Shown: positions 33,240 through 43,201 of the stretch, in pieces
How positions within the stretch are numbered: position 1 is the first letter of the stretch
Layout: each line of letters opens with the position of its first letter
DNA from: Chryseobacterium sp. CH25
Lineage (GTDB): Bacteria; Bacteroidota; Bacteroidia; Flavobacteriales; Weeksellaceae
Reading direction: 5' to 3'
DNA length: 64,000 nt
NCBI RefSeq assembly: GCF_004119455.1
Contig: NZ_NRQT01000001.1
Location: forward strand, 372,001-436,000
Translations under genes and position numbers: made by a program
Notes under the pieces: model-generated
The model's database searches: none
What the model saw: only the letters and a program-made list of their open reading frames with translations
What the model was told of the DNA's origin: nothing

Positions 33240-34346
33240 TCACTGAGAAACGGAGCCAGTATCAGGAATTTTTTTTTTAGTAACGTCTGAATTAGCAGTC
33301 AGCGAAGCCAATTGCATTAGTGCAATCTCAACAGTAAGTCTTGGGTTCTTGGAGTTTTTATAATTAATGTCTGCGTGATTACAGATTTCAATCCCATCAA
33401 TAAGTAACTGTGCACTCCATTTCTGGCCTTGCTCTATAAACTTAGATTTGGTTTTCTCTCCCACTTCAATCAGATCTATGGTTGAAGTATTTTGAGCCAT
33501 CATTAAATCTCTGAAGTGATTTCCCAGTCCGGCAACAAAAATATGAGGATCAAAACCTTTTTTAACGATATCATTAAAAGCGGAAAGAACTTCAGGAATT
33601 TTGTTTTCCTTGGCCAGATCTACAATATTCAGATATTGATCATAGTCGAGAATATTCAATACTTCAGCAGCCTTTGCCAGCGTAATATTTCTCTGAGAGA
33701 ATGTAGACAGCCTGTCAAAGATAGAAAGCGCATCTCTTAATGCACCATCAGCTTTTTGAGCGATCAGATACAATGCATCGTCTTCGTACTGGATATTTTC
33801 TTTCTGGGCAATATTTCTAAGATGTCCCTGAATGTCTTCGATAGTGATTCTTTTGAAATCATAAATCTGACAACGGGATAAAATGGTTGGAATAATTTTA
33901 TGTTTCTCCGTGGTAGCCAAGATGAAAATAGCATGAGCCGGCGGTTCTTCCAACGTTTTAAGGAAAGCATTGAAGGCAGCAGAAGACAGCATATGAACCT
34001 CATCAATGATATATACTTTGTATTTACCAACCTGAGGTGCAAAGCGTACCTGATCTATCAGCTCTCTGATATCATCTACTGAATTATTGGATGCAGCATC
34101 CAATTCATAGATATTATAAGCAAAGCCATCTTCTGAAACTGAGCCGTCTTTCTCATTGATCTTTCTTGCTAGAATTCTCGCACACGTAGTTTTACCTACA
34201 CCACGAGGACCACAGAAAAGTAACGCCTGAGCTAACTGGCTTTCTTCAATTGCATGTTCTAAAGTATCTGTAATATGAGACTGCCCTACAACTGTGTCAA
34301 ACTCCTGAGGGCGATATTTTCTTGCAGATACTATAAAATTTTCCAT
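33240..34346 (-). CDS. dnaX: DNA polymerase III gamma (AAA+ clamp-loader ATPase part of DnaX)
   Basis: This 368-residue frame contains the AAA+ ATPase: Walker A GPRGVGKT (46-53), Walker B DEVHM, sensor-1 and SRC arginine finger SRCQ, and the clamp-loader collar. The zinc-module cysteines found in E. coli are absent, as in other Bacteroidota. Nine codons after a run of ten A (33269-33278) the frame ends as IPDTGSVSQ-stop; slippage by one base in the run gives the long tau product. It is either a programmed switch between gamma and tau or a homopolymer indel. Confidence 0.88.
   Translation of the reverse strand: MENFIVSARKYRPQEFDTVVGQSHITDTLEHAIEESQLAQALLFCGPRGVGKTTCARILARKINEKDGSVSEDGFAYNIYELDAASNNSVDDIRELIDQVRFAPQVGKYKVYIIDEVHMLSSAAFNAFLKTLEEPPAHAIFILATTEKHKIIPTILSRCQIYDFKRITIEDIQGHLRNIAQKENIQYEDDALYLIAQKADGALRDALSIFDRLSTFSQRNITLAKAAEVLNILDYDQYLNIVDLAKENKIPEVLSAFNDIVKKGFDPHIFVAGLGNHFRDLMMAQNTSTIDLIEVGEKTKSKFIEQGQKWSAQLLIDGIEICNHADINYKNSKNPRLTVEIALMQLASLTANSDVTKKKIPDTGSVSQ
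33269..33278 (-). promoter_or_regulatory. Homopolymer slippery site in dnaX (ten A on the coding strand)
   Basis: ACT-AAA-AAA-AAA-ATT on the coding strand. Removing one A, or adding two, joins the gamma and tau frames. Thermus dnaX uses transcriptional slippage on a nine-A run, and E. coli dnaX uses ribosomal frameshifting on A-AAA-AAG; ten A is compatible with slippage. Confidence 0.5.
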
Positions 34347-34445
34347 TGGTCAAAAGTAAGAAATATAGTTTTAATTTGAAAATTAAAAGTTTTCAAATTA
34401 TCCACAAAAACTCATTTTTGATGCAATCAGAAAACTTTTAATTAA

Positions 34446-36350
34446 TTATTTATTTTTGTCTTGATAAGCAAAATCAACAATATCAACAATTGCTTTTTCT
34501 ATTTCTGATCTACCATCTTCACTTTTCATATCCAAACCACAAAAAGTGCTTCCATTAGCTGCGGTGTGAATATTCAGATAATAGGCTCCAGAAATCAGCA
34601 ATGCCATAATAGCTCTGAATCTTTTTGCTTTTTCTTCTCCAAAATATGGATCTGTAATATTCTTAAACATAACATCTCCCATTTCCTCACGCTCATCAGC
34701 AAGCTTTCTTAAAATAGGCTTATGTTCTGAAAGTTCCCAAAGAATAATCTTCTGAAGCTCTTTGTTCTTCTTCAGGCTTTCGAATTGATTAATTAAAGCA
34801 ATTTTAGACAGTTCTTTACCTCCGTCACTAAAATCATTATCGGCTCCACCTGCAAGATTATTACTCCAGTAGTCCTGAGATTTGATATACTCATCAATCA
34901 ACTTATCAGTACTTCCGAAGTACTCATAGATCAATTTTTTATCAAAACCAGCTACTGCTGCAATTTTGCTTACTTTTAGGCCAGAGTAACCCTTTACTCT
35001 TAAAATTTTACCAACTGCGGCCAACAGTTTCTGTTTGGTCTTCTCCTTATCTCTGATAGGACCCTGTACAACTTTTCTAGGCATGGTTGTTATTAAATTT
35101 TTTGCAATTTGCAATTTATTATTGATATCTTCAAATGCATTTAGCGTTTTGTCTAAATGTTTTTTCTCATGAGTTGCCATTACAGCCATTCTGATTCTTG
35201 CATCTTTCCTCGCTACTGCCGGATATAAGATAGGATTAGTATAAACACCATACTCAATAAGTAGCTTTCCTACATCTCCAGTTAGGTTAGGATCACCTAT
35301 CTTCACCGGAACGATTGCGGAACAGGTACTTCCTGTATTTAATCCTATATCATTCAATCCTTTTTTAAAGTAATTTATATTTTCCCAAAGCTTCATGCGC
35401 CACATTGGCTCTTCATCTACCAGTTCAATTGCTTTAATAATCCCCATTGTAGATGGTGGAGCTGTAGCAGAAAATATTTGCTGACGAGACTGGAACCTTA
35501 TAAAGGCTGCTAATTTTTTATCACAGATCACATATCCCCCTACATTACCAAAGGTTTTACTGAATGTTCCTGTAATAAAATCAACTTTATCCATCAGCCC
35601 TGCTTCTTCCAAAGCTCCTCTTCCTGTTTCTCCCAAAATTCCAACACCATGAGCATCATCTACCATTAAATAGGCATTATATTTTTTAACTAAATCATAT
35701 ATCTCTTTCAAAGGAGATACATCACCATCTTGCGAATAAATTCCGTCAATGATAACAAGCTTTGTACGAAATTTATTTTCAGATGTCTTCAAAATGTGTT
35801 CCAAAGCATCCAAATTATTATGAGGAAATGTTTTTGTATTGGTAAAAGCACATCCCTCATGTACACTCGCGTGTACAGCCATATCTATAATCGCAATATC
35901 TTCTTTTTGTAATAAAATCTGAAGAGTTGCACTGTTAGCTGTATATCCTGTTGTAAATATGACCGCTTCCTCTTGTTTTCTTCCAAAAAATGAAGAAATC
36001 TTTTTTTCCAAATCATCATGAAAAACAAAATGTCCTCCAATAAGTGGAGAAGCTCCTGCCCCAGTCCCATATTTCTGTATTCCTTCAATTGCCGCTTGTT
36101 TTACTTTTGGATGTTGCGTAAAACCAAGATAATCATTGGAAACAAAACTTACAAAATCGTTCGGTTTCCCTCCTATATCTACATTCATCACAGAGCTACA
36201 TCCTGAGTTATTTTTCAATCTGTAATTCATGTGTCCGTTGGATTTCATATAATCTAAAAAATCATAAAATATCTCCGCTCTTTTAACTATATCAAAGTCT
36301 GGGATATTCTCGAAATCCCTAAATGTTGCTGTTGTGAAATTGATGCTCAT
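34446..36350 (-). CDS. Alpha-oxoamine synthase fused in frame to a TetR family regulator
   Basis: Residues about 1-420 are an alpha-oxoamine synthase (PLP) of the serine palmitoyltransferase/KBL/BioF group: SNDYLGFTQHPKV, GTGAGASPLIGGH, DDAHGVGILGETGRG, PLP lysine K265 in GTFSKTFGN. It could be serine palmitoyltransferase or cysteate acyltransferase for sphingo- or sulfonolipids; sequence alone does not decide. Residues 423-634 are a complete TetR regulator starting MPRKVVQGPIRD with its HTH near 442-480. Removing one A from a six-A run (35098-35103) gives TAA TAA followed by the ATG after 5 bases, so the fusion may come from an indel. Confidence 0.85.
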   Translation of the reverse strand: MSINFTTATFRDFENIPDFDIVKRAEIFYDFLDYMKSNGHMNYRLKNNSGCSSVMNVDIGGKPNDFVSFVSNDYLGFTQHPKVKQAAIEGIQKYGTGAGASPLIGGHFVFHDDLEKKISSFFGRKQEEAVIFTTGYTANSATLQILLQKEDIAIIDMAVHASVHEGCAFTNTKTFPHNNLDALEHILKTSENKFRTKLVIIDGIYSQDGDVSPLKEIYDLVKKYNAYLMVDDAHGVGILGETGRGALEEAGLMDKVDFITGTFSKTFGNVGGYVICDKKLAAFIRFQSRQQIFSATAPPSTMGIIKAIELVDEEPMWRMKLWENINYFKKGLNDIGLNTGSTCSAIVPVKIGDPNLTGDVGKLLIEYGVYTNPILYPAVARKDARIRMAVMATHEKKHLDKTLNAFEDINNKLQIAKNLITTMPRKVVQGPIRDKEKTKQKLLAAVGKILRVKGYSGLKVSKIAAVAGFDKKLIYEYFGSTDKLIDEYIKSQDYWSNNLAGGADNDFSDGGKELSKIALINQFESLKKNKELQKIILWELSEHKPILRKLADEREEMGDVMFKNITDPYFGEEKAKRFRAIMALLISGAYYLNIHTAANGSTFCGLDMKSEDGRSEIEKAIVDIVDFAYQDKNK

Positions 36351-36777
36351 CCTTAATTTTGTTTGTTGTGGTTTATAGGAGCAAATATATAGCTATTTTA
36401 GAGGGCTTAAGTTTGTGCAAAAGATTAAATATTATTAATTGCACAATAAAATCTCTAAGTCATTGAAAACCAAAACAACTTATATATCTGTAACCTCGAA
36501 ATTTTCCTATAGTGTAAATTATTTAGTTTTTTCTTACCTAAATTTAACAAAAAAAACACAACAATAAAACAATATTTATAAATAAAAGACAAAAGATTAC
36601 AATTATACCCTTAACATACTTATTTATAAAAGATTATTTTTTTAATGATTTATTCATCAAATAACATCATACCGGGAAACCCTACCAACAACAACATTTC
36701 TCATATTTAATCACAAAATAAAGAAATAAATTATATAAAACCTACTCTCTATCGGGTTTTTTGGAAGAATTTTAAAT
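36351..36777. other. AT-rich intergenic region upstream of the synthase gene
   Basis: Very AT-rich spacer between the synthase start and the AraC-type gene. No ORF, repeat or clear terminator is seen. A promoter of the synthase gene is probably inside, but no convincing -33/-7 pair was found. Confidence 0.5.
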
Positions 36778-37131
36778 TCACCCTCTGGATGACCTCCTAA
36801 AATCCCCGGGTGTTATACCTGTCATTTTTTTGAAGAATTTTGAAAAATTTGAGGGATCATAAGTAAATATACGTGCGATTTCTGCAACGGAGTAATCTGA
36901 GTCGGCAAGCATTTGCTTTGCTTTTCGGATAATTTCTTCATCGTAAAAGTAGCAAGGATGCTGCCCTGTTTCCTTTTTAATGGTATCGGTAAGATGTTTA
37001 TGGGAAATTGCCAGCTGCCCTGCGATTTCATTTACTTCCATAAACTCAGAAACCTCTCCCGAAATTACTCGCTGGATATGGTTTTCTAAAAAATCAAAAT
37101 ACTGACGGGCAATTTCTTCACTTCTTTTCAT
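36778..37131 (-). CDS. AraC-family helix-turn-helix regulator (short)
   Basis: The 117-residue protein consists of a short N-terminal helical part and an AraC-type double HTH (about residues 30-115; SVAEIARIFTYDPSNFSKFFKKMTGITPGDFR). No ligand-binding or response-regulator domain is present, so it is a stand-alone DNA-binding regulator. Its targets are not evident; it stands alone with long spacers on both sides. The HTH recognition helices match the AraC signature. Confidence 0.85.
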   Translation of the reverse strand: MKRSEEIARQYFDFLENHIQRVISGEVSEFMEVNEIAGQLAISHKHLTDTIKKETGQHPCYFYDEEIIRKAKQMLADSDYSVAEIARIFTYDPSNFSKFFKKMTGITPGDFRRSSRG

Positions 37132-38020
37132 CTTGTTTTTGCTTATAATTAATTAAAATTATAAAATTAAAAATACGAATTAAAATCTATATGGTGAACT
37201 TTTCGGATAAATTAATAAAGTAATAACTCCACTTTTTAACTCAAAAAAAGGAAATATTAATTTTTAAGTTTTCTTTACATTAAATTACACTAGCCCTGAT
37301 AAAAAAAACAAAAGATCCCCTGAAGAGACCTTTGTTTTTTGAGACTAACCGTTTGTGTTTTTAGAATCTTTATTGCAGTAAATAATGCATTTTCATCTTT
37401 GTGATAACTGTCTGCAAAAGTATACAACCTGCTATAGACAGTCAAAAAAAGCTGTAGAATAAACACAATATTTTTGTAAAATTTTTACTACAAAACACTG
37501 GCAGATAAAAGCCATTAGCAACAGGTTAAACAGAATGGAAAACAGACATCAATCCAGACATCTTATCTTCTTGTATTTCAATAATTTTAATACACCAACA
37601 CACAGGATTTTATCTTTTAAAATCTATAATTTATTATTTTAAAAGATTCTGATGATCTAGAAAAATACTTCCCGATAAGCCAATAAATGTTTAAAGGCGG
37701 ACTACAAAATCCATTTCGTAAAATAAAATATCACACCATGTAGAAATATTACTACAAAATACCAGACTGATATCAGCGTCATTATCAACAAATACAGACA
37801 AAACTCATGTTAAAACAAATCAAAACATGCTGATTTATCTATATAATTTCATTATTTTTACAGCATCAAACGAAACCATTTTAACGCTTAAACACAGAGT
37901 CAAAAAATTAATGACAAAAATTTATTTCCAATCGTTCTTCTCTATTAAAAAAACTTCGACTTGTATAAAAACTATTATTAACCGTTTCTTGCTTTAGCAA
38001 GAGACACAGATCAGTTTTGC
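37132..38020. other. Long intergenic region upstream of the propeller kinase gene
   Basis: About 890 bases without a credible gene. Features: a terminator-like hairpin near 37311-37340, a string TTTGTGTTTTTAGAATCTTTATT (37352-37374) that is shared with 45272-45294, and a stem CTGTCT/AGACAG at about 37407-37441. The rest is AT-rich; part is likely the kinase gene's 5' control region. Confidence 0.5.
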
Positions 38021-40942
38021 ATGAGAGTTTGGGCATTGTTTTTTACTTGCTTATATTTCAACATATACGGACAACGCTATACATCTACCTGGTATAATAT
38101 TGATAATGGACTTCCACAAAGCAGTGCGAAGGCTATTGTTAAGGATAAATATGGATTTATCTGGATCTCTACAGAAAATGGCCTTGTACGGTATGACGGA
38201 AGTTCTTTCATTACTTTTAATAATTTTAAAATAAATAATCTTCACTTTGGTGAATTCATAGGAGATCCTACTCAAGACAGTATAACAGTACTTAACGATT
38301 TTCAGGAGAATAAAGTCATTATTAAAAACAGATTTCCAAAACTGACCCAACTTCACAGCAGCGATAAAATCACTTTTACAACCGGAAATGAGTTTGTACA
38401 TAGGGTTGCAAATAATATTCTGGCCTGTAATTTTTATAGTGATATCCAATATTTTGTAAGACTCAAAAATTCAACTTATAGTTTTACTGAAAACAATCTT
38501 ATCATTTATAAGGATAACAAAGGGAATGAAACAAAAATCTCCATTCCTTTCTCCAATAAGGATTTGAATAACATGTTCGTATTCAATGAAGTTCTTTTTA
38601 TTAATAATATAAGAAACAGAAAGACTTATTCCATTGATAACGGAAAAGTTTCCGTTTATCATGAACCGAATCTTTTTAATGACCCCAATACGAGGATTTA
38701 CTGGCAACAGATCACAAATCAGACTTTTGTGATCAACCACAATGATATTTACATTGTTGTAGGCAATCAGAAGAAACCTTCTCTTAAATTTCTTGTACAA
38801 TACAATGAAATAGGCAGCCACTCCTATTGTTCTATGTTTTATGGATGGAAATTCAACAAACTTTATCTCGGAACTCTTAATAATGGGCTGAATGTTCTGA
38901 AACTCTCCGATTTCTATGTTGCCAAGAAAAAAGAAGATTTCTCCAACAATGTTTATTATGCTTCCCTACCCTTCAGTAAGAATACCATCATTGCGGAAGA
39001 TGGGACAGAATTCGGAAGAGACGGTATTGTGAATAAATATCCTTTTGGTAATAATGACAACTATCTTATGATGCATGATAAGGCTGGAAATATATTGATC
39101 CGGAAAAGAAGCAGTGTCATTAAGTTTTACAAGGATTCCGGTTATAAAAAGAAGGATTCTACTTTTATAAAACAAGGGTTTCAGGCATTCTTACAGAGTG
39201 GAAATCTTTATGGAGCTTCATTTTCAGATTCATCAAAAAGCCAGCTTCAGATTTTTAAAGAAGATCCGTTCTCAAAACCGGATTATACGTATGAGTTTAA
39301 TGGTTTTGTTAATACTTTCTTTCAGTACAATGAAAATGAGATCTTGGTGGGCAACAGTAATGGTCTGTATTCTGTAGTATTAGGAAGTAAAACCATTACT
39401 CCTATTCACAAAAACATCCATGTTAAAAGCATTATTAAAACGAAGGATAATCTGATTTGGGTGATGACCAATAAAAGCGGTTTTTATCTTCTCAGAGGCA
39501 GAAAGCTTATTAAAATGCCGACTGACAGAAATAATCATCTGATGTCTGCCCATTATATTCTTGAGGACAGGAAGGGATTCTACTGGATATCATCTAATAA
39601 CGGTCTTTTCAAGGTTCCCAAAAAACAGCTGCTCCAATATGCACAGGATGGGAAAAGACCCGTTTATTATTATCGTTTCACTAAAAGGGATGGATTTCTT
39701 ACCAATGAATTCAACGGCAGTTCACAGCCTAATGCCTATGCGCTGGAAAATGGTGACTTTGTATTTCCTTCAATGGACGGATTTGTATTTTTCAATCCGG
39801 ACAGCGTAAGAACTTTCTATCCTGACCCCAATAAGATTTACATAGAGAGGGTAAGAATAGGTAATTCCGAACCTCACTATTTCCATCATACGCTTGACCT
39901 TCAAAACAACTATAAAACAGCGGACATTTTTATTGATGTTCCTTATTATTCCAATCTGGAGAATCTTTATTTAGAAGCTAAAATATCAGGGAAAGAAAAT
40001 TCTGAATGGGAACCTGTTACTACAGGAAAGGAACTAAAGTACAACATCAGCAACCTGGATCCCGGAGATTATACCCTGAGTGTAAGAATGTTGATTTCTC
40101 CGGACGGTCAGTTTGCACAGAAATCTATCCGTTTCAAAATTGAACCGTTTTTTTACCAAACACTACTCTTCCGCGTTTCTGTATCTATTATCATTTTGCT
40201 TATCATCATTGTGATTGTTCAGCTTATGACTAATTTTTTAAGAATAAAAAACAGGGTACTGAAACAGATTGTTCACAATAAAAATTCTGAACTGAAGGAA
40301 ACTTCTCTTACTCTTGAAGTGGTAAAAAGTGATTTGCGGAAGGAAACTGAATATCAGAAAAAACTGGTAGAAACCATCAGCCATGATATTACTACTCCTA
40401 TAAGGTTTATAGCCATGCTTTCGCAGAAGCTTCATGAGTCTGATGATCTTGAGCTTCAGAAAAAGTATTTTGACAGCATTTATAAGTCATCTGAACAGCT
40501 TTATCAGTTTACTCTGAATTTAAAAGAATATACTGAACTTTATAAGGCTGAAAATATTTTTGAAGAAGAGGAATATCCTGTGAACAGGATTTTGGAGATC
40601 AAGAAAAAACTCTTCTGCGAAATTGCAAAAGAAAGAGGAACAAAAATCATCAATACTGCAGAAAACAATGGATATTCACATGTTAATGAAAGCATTTTAG
40701 CTGCTATTATCCATAATATTCTTGATAATGCAGTAAAGAATACCTTTGATGGGCAAATATACCTTAATGCCAAAGAAATTAACCAGAAAATCATAATAAC
40801 AGTCTCTGATACAGGAACAGGAATGCCGGATGAACAGATTAATATGTACATGAATTTATTCAAAAACCCTAAATTAGAAACTCCTAGCTTTAAGGGAAAA
40901 GGTCTTGGCCTGCATATGGTAATCCATTTGGTCAAAAAATAA
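38021..40942 (+). CDS. Two-component propeller sensor histidine kinase, apparently frameshifted near its 3' end
   Basis: The 973-residue protein has a signal peptide (ending YFNIYG), a periplasmic two-component-regulator propeller (about residues 20-620), a Y_Y_Y domain (about 640-705), one transmembrane helix (about 717-738), and HisKA/HATPase domains with H788 in SHDITTP. It ends LVKK-stop. One additional A in the six-A run (40934-40939) would extend it by about 20 residues (INAEISFRHNQPQGTIVELM), the expected end of HATPase domains. Thus a one-base deletion or indel is likely. The next gene encodes its response regulator. Confidence 0.88.
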   Translation: MRVWALFFTCLYFNIYGQRYTSTWYNIDNGLPQSSAKAIVKDKYGFIWISTENGLVRYDGSSFITFNNFKINNLHFGEFIGDPTQDSITVLNDFQENKVIIKNRFPKLTQLHSSDKITFTTGNEFVHRVANNILACNFYSDIQYFVRLKNSTYSFTENNLIIYKDNKGNETKISIPFSNKDLNNMFVFNEVLFINNIRNRKTYSIDNGKVSVYHEPNLFNDPNTRIYWQQITNQTFVINHNDIYIVVGNQKKPSLKFLVQYNEIGSHSYCSMFYGWKFNKLYLGTLNNGLNVLKLSDFYVAKKKEDFSNNVYYASLPFSKNTIIAEDGTEFGRDGIVNKYPFGNNDNYLMMHDKAGNILIRKRSSVIKFYKDSGYKKKDSTFIKQGFQAFLQSGNLYGASFSDSSKSQLQIFKEDPFSKPDYTYEFNGFVNTFFQYNENEILVGNSNGLYSVVLGSKTITPIHKNIHVKSIIKTKDNLIWVMTNKSGFYLLRGRKLIKMPTDRNNHLMSAHYILEDRKGFYWISSNNGLFKVPKKQLLQYAQDGKRPVYYYRFTKRDGFLTNEFNGSSQPNAYALENGDFVFPSMDGFVFFNPDSVRTFYPDPNKIYIERVRIGNSEPHYFHHTLDLQNNYKTADIFIDVPYYSNLENLYLEAKISGKENSEWEPVTTGKELKYNISNLDPGDYTLSVRMLISPDGQFAQKSIRFKIEPFFYQTLLFRVSVSIIILLIIIVIVQLMTNFLRIKNRVLKQIVHNKNSELKETSLTLEVVKSDLRKETEYQKKLVETISHDITTPIRFIAMLSQKLHESDDLELQKKYFDSIYKSSEQLYQFTLNLKEYTELYKAENIFEEEEYPVNRILEIKKKLFCEIAKERGTKIINTAENNGYSHVNESILAAIIHNILDNAVKNTFDGQIYLNAKEINQKIIITVSDTGTGMPDEQINMYMNLFKNPKLETPSFKGKGLGLHMVIHLVKK

Positions 40943-41019
40943 ATGCAGAAATCAGTTTCAGGCATAACCAGCCCCAGGGAACAATTGTGGAATTAATGAT
41001 CAATAAAAACTAATTTACT

Positions 41020-41631
41020 ATGAATGAAAGAATCTTAATTGCTGATGATCACTATGTAGTCAGGGCAGGTACCGCATTGGTCCTGGAATCCGGTTTTCCG
41101 GAACTGAAGATAGATTTTGCAGAAGATTACGCACAGGTAAAGAAAATGCTGGAATCCCATGATTACAGTCTTATTATCCTGGATATTGATATGCCCGGAA
41201 CTCAATATAAAAAAATGATTTCTGAGCTTAAAGCTATACAGAGTGATATAAAAATCCTTGTATTCTCAGGGTATGACAAAGATGTAGCCATACAGTATAT
41301 CCGGGAAGGCGCTGAAGGTTATCTGAACAAGCAAAGCAGTGAGGAAGAGATTAAAAATGCGGTAAGAACGGTGATTGAAAAAGGATATTTTTATCCTGCA
41401 GAACTGATTGGGCTTATCATTCAGAATAAAAAAAGCAATCCTGCTGAAAAACTTTCATCAAGGGAGTATGAAATCTTTAAGCTTTTAGCAGACGGAAACG
41501 GAAACCTTGAAATTGCAAACAAGCTCAATATTCAGATGTCAACAGTGAGTACTTACAAAAAAAGAATCTTCCAGAAGCTTGATGTAGCCAATATTGCAGA
41601 GCTCATCAAGGTATATGAAATGATGCACTGA
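41020..41631 (+). CDS. NarL/FixJ-type response regulator
   Basis: The 203-residue protein has a receiver domain with phosphoacceptor D55 (LIILDIDMPG), acidic D9/D10, conserved Lys near residue 105, and a C-terminal LuxR-type HTH (about residues 140-200; LSSREYEIFKLLADGN, NIQMSTVSTYKKRIFQKL). It directly follows the propeller kinase and is its likely partner. Its targets are unknown; the downstream MFS gene is 220 bases away on the same strand and could be under its control. Confidence 0.93.
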   Translation: MNERILIADDHYVVRAGTALVLESGFPELKIDFAEDYAQVKKMLESHDYSLIILDIDMPGTQYKKMISELKAIQSDIKILVFSGYDKDVAIQYIREGAEGYLNKQSSEEEIKNAVRTVIEKGYFYPAELIGLIIQNKKSNPAEKLSSREYEIFKLLADGNGNLEIANKLNIQMSTVSTYKKRIFQKLDVANIAELIKVYEMMH

Positions 41632-41851
41632 TATTTGCATCAGGAAAGTCAAGAGAGAGAAGTTATTAGATTAAAAAAAATGAAAACAGTCTGGTTATAT
41701 TGATTGATGAAGTCTGTCTTATAACTTCCCTACTCTATAATCTGTTCCTATCACAACGATTGAGATAATGATTTTTACAATTAAAAAATAATCAGAAAAT
41801 TTACTGAACCTTATTTTCTATGAAACCACTGCATTATAACTGCAAAAAATC

Positions 41852-43051
41852 ATGAATCCATTGGAAAAAGCAGATCAGGGAAGCCAGCGTTTCCGATATA
41901 TAAAACTTTGTATTTTCTTTTCCGGACTTTCGGTATTTGCACAGCTGTATCTTTTTCAGCCTATGTTGCCCATGGCTGCAGAGCATTTCAATGTATCTGT
42001 TGGGGACACTTCTCTATTGGTTTCATCATCCACCATCGGAATGGCTCTGGGGTTATTATTCTTTGCCTTTAAGGCAGACAGTTATTCCAGAAAAGGTCTG
42101 ATGACTTTTTCATTGGTCTCATCTGCTTTATTAACCATTATTTCCACCTGGATCCCGAGTCTCAGTCTTCTGATTGCTATTGGGATTTTTAAAGGATTTG
42201 TAGTTTCCGGGGTTTCTGCTGTTGCTCTTGCCTATCTTACAGAAGAAGTAAGCGCAGCGGTTATAGGTACTGCCATCAGTATGTATCTTAGTGGAAATAC
42301 TATTGGCGGAATGAGCGGAAGAATATTGGCGACCATTCTGGCCGGAGAGTTTGGCTGGCGGAATGCGGTTCTGGTGATTGGAATAGAAAGCCTTATCCTG
42401 GGAGCTATATTCTGGAAGCTTTTCCCTGAATCTAAATTTTTCAATCCACAGAAAACAGATTATCATCTTAAGGTAAAACAAATGAAGTTTTTCCTTACCA
42501 ATCCTTATATGCTTCGGTTGTATCTTATAGCAGCTCTTGTTATGGGAGTTTTTGTGAGTGTTTACAATTACCTGACCTTCAGACTTGAAGCCCAACCATT
42601 TTCATTAAGCCATTTTATCATTGCTTTTATATTCCTTATGTATATTTTTGGAGTTTTCGGGACGATGACTGTAGGGAGGCTTTCCAAAAGAATTCCGGCA
42701 AATGCTATTTTAAAAGGCTCTATTCTCAGTATGCTGGTTGGTGCTTTATTATTACTGTCAGAGAACCTTTATATTCTCATTTTCGGGCTTGGATTATTTA
42801 CTTTTTCCTTTTTTGCATCGCACACCATGGCTAGTCAGATGGCAGCACTGTATGCCAAAAGGGGGAAGTCTTCCGCAACTTCTATTTACTGGCTGTTTTA
42901 TTACTTTGGATCCAGTATTTTGGGAAGTGGTACCGGATATCTTCTTCATTCCTATTCCTGGAACGTTTTTATTGGTTTTCTTATAGTTTCTGTAGTAACA
43001 GCTCTTCTTTTGGCGACTGCCAATACCTCTCCAAAAAATAAAAAAAACTGA
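41852..43051 (+). CDS. MFS transporter
   Basis: This 399-residue protein has twelve predicted transmembrane helices with the MFS A-motif-like loop between helices 2 and 3 (FFAFKADSYSRKGLM) and a cytoplasmic central loop near residue 200. It resembles small-molecule efflux transporters (arabinose-efflux-type/YnfM group). No substrate can be inferred. It is a single gene on the plus strand, with no terminator hairpin recognised directly downstream. Confidence 0.87.
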   Translation: MNPLEKADQGSQRFRYIKLCIFFSGLSVFAQLYLFQPMLPMAAEHFNVSVGDTSLLVSSSTIGMALGLLFFAFKADSYSRKGLMTFSLVSSALLTIISTWIPSLSLLIAIGIFKGFVVSGVSAVALAYLTEEVSAAVIGTAISMYLSGNTIGGMSGRILATILAGEFGWRNAVLVIGIESLILGAIFWKLFPESKFFNPQKTDYHLKVKQMKFFLTNPYMLRLYLIAALVMGVFVSVYNYLTFRLEAQPFSLSHFIIAFIFLMYIFGVFGTMTVGRLSKRIPANAILKGSILSMLVGALLLLSENLYILIFGLGLFTFSFFASHTMASQMAALYAKRGKSSATSIYWLFYYFGSSILGSGTGYLLHSYSWNVFIGFLIVSVVTALLLATANTSPKNKKN

Positions 43052-43201
43052 AACTACACTTTATTTCATTTTAACATATTCTTAATTTTTTATATCAAAA
43101 TTTAACCTAATCTTCACGAAAACAAACCCTTACAAACCAATGCAAGGCATAATATTTGTTGCTTATAAGATTCCATATCATCCACTAAAATTCAAAATAT
43201 T

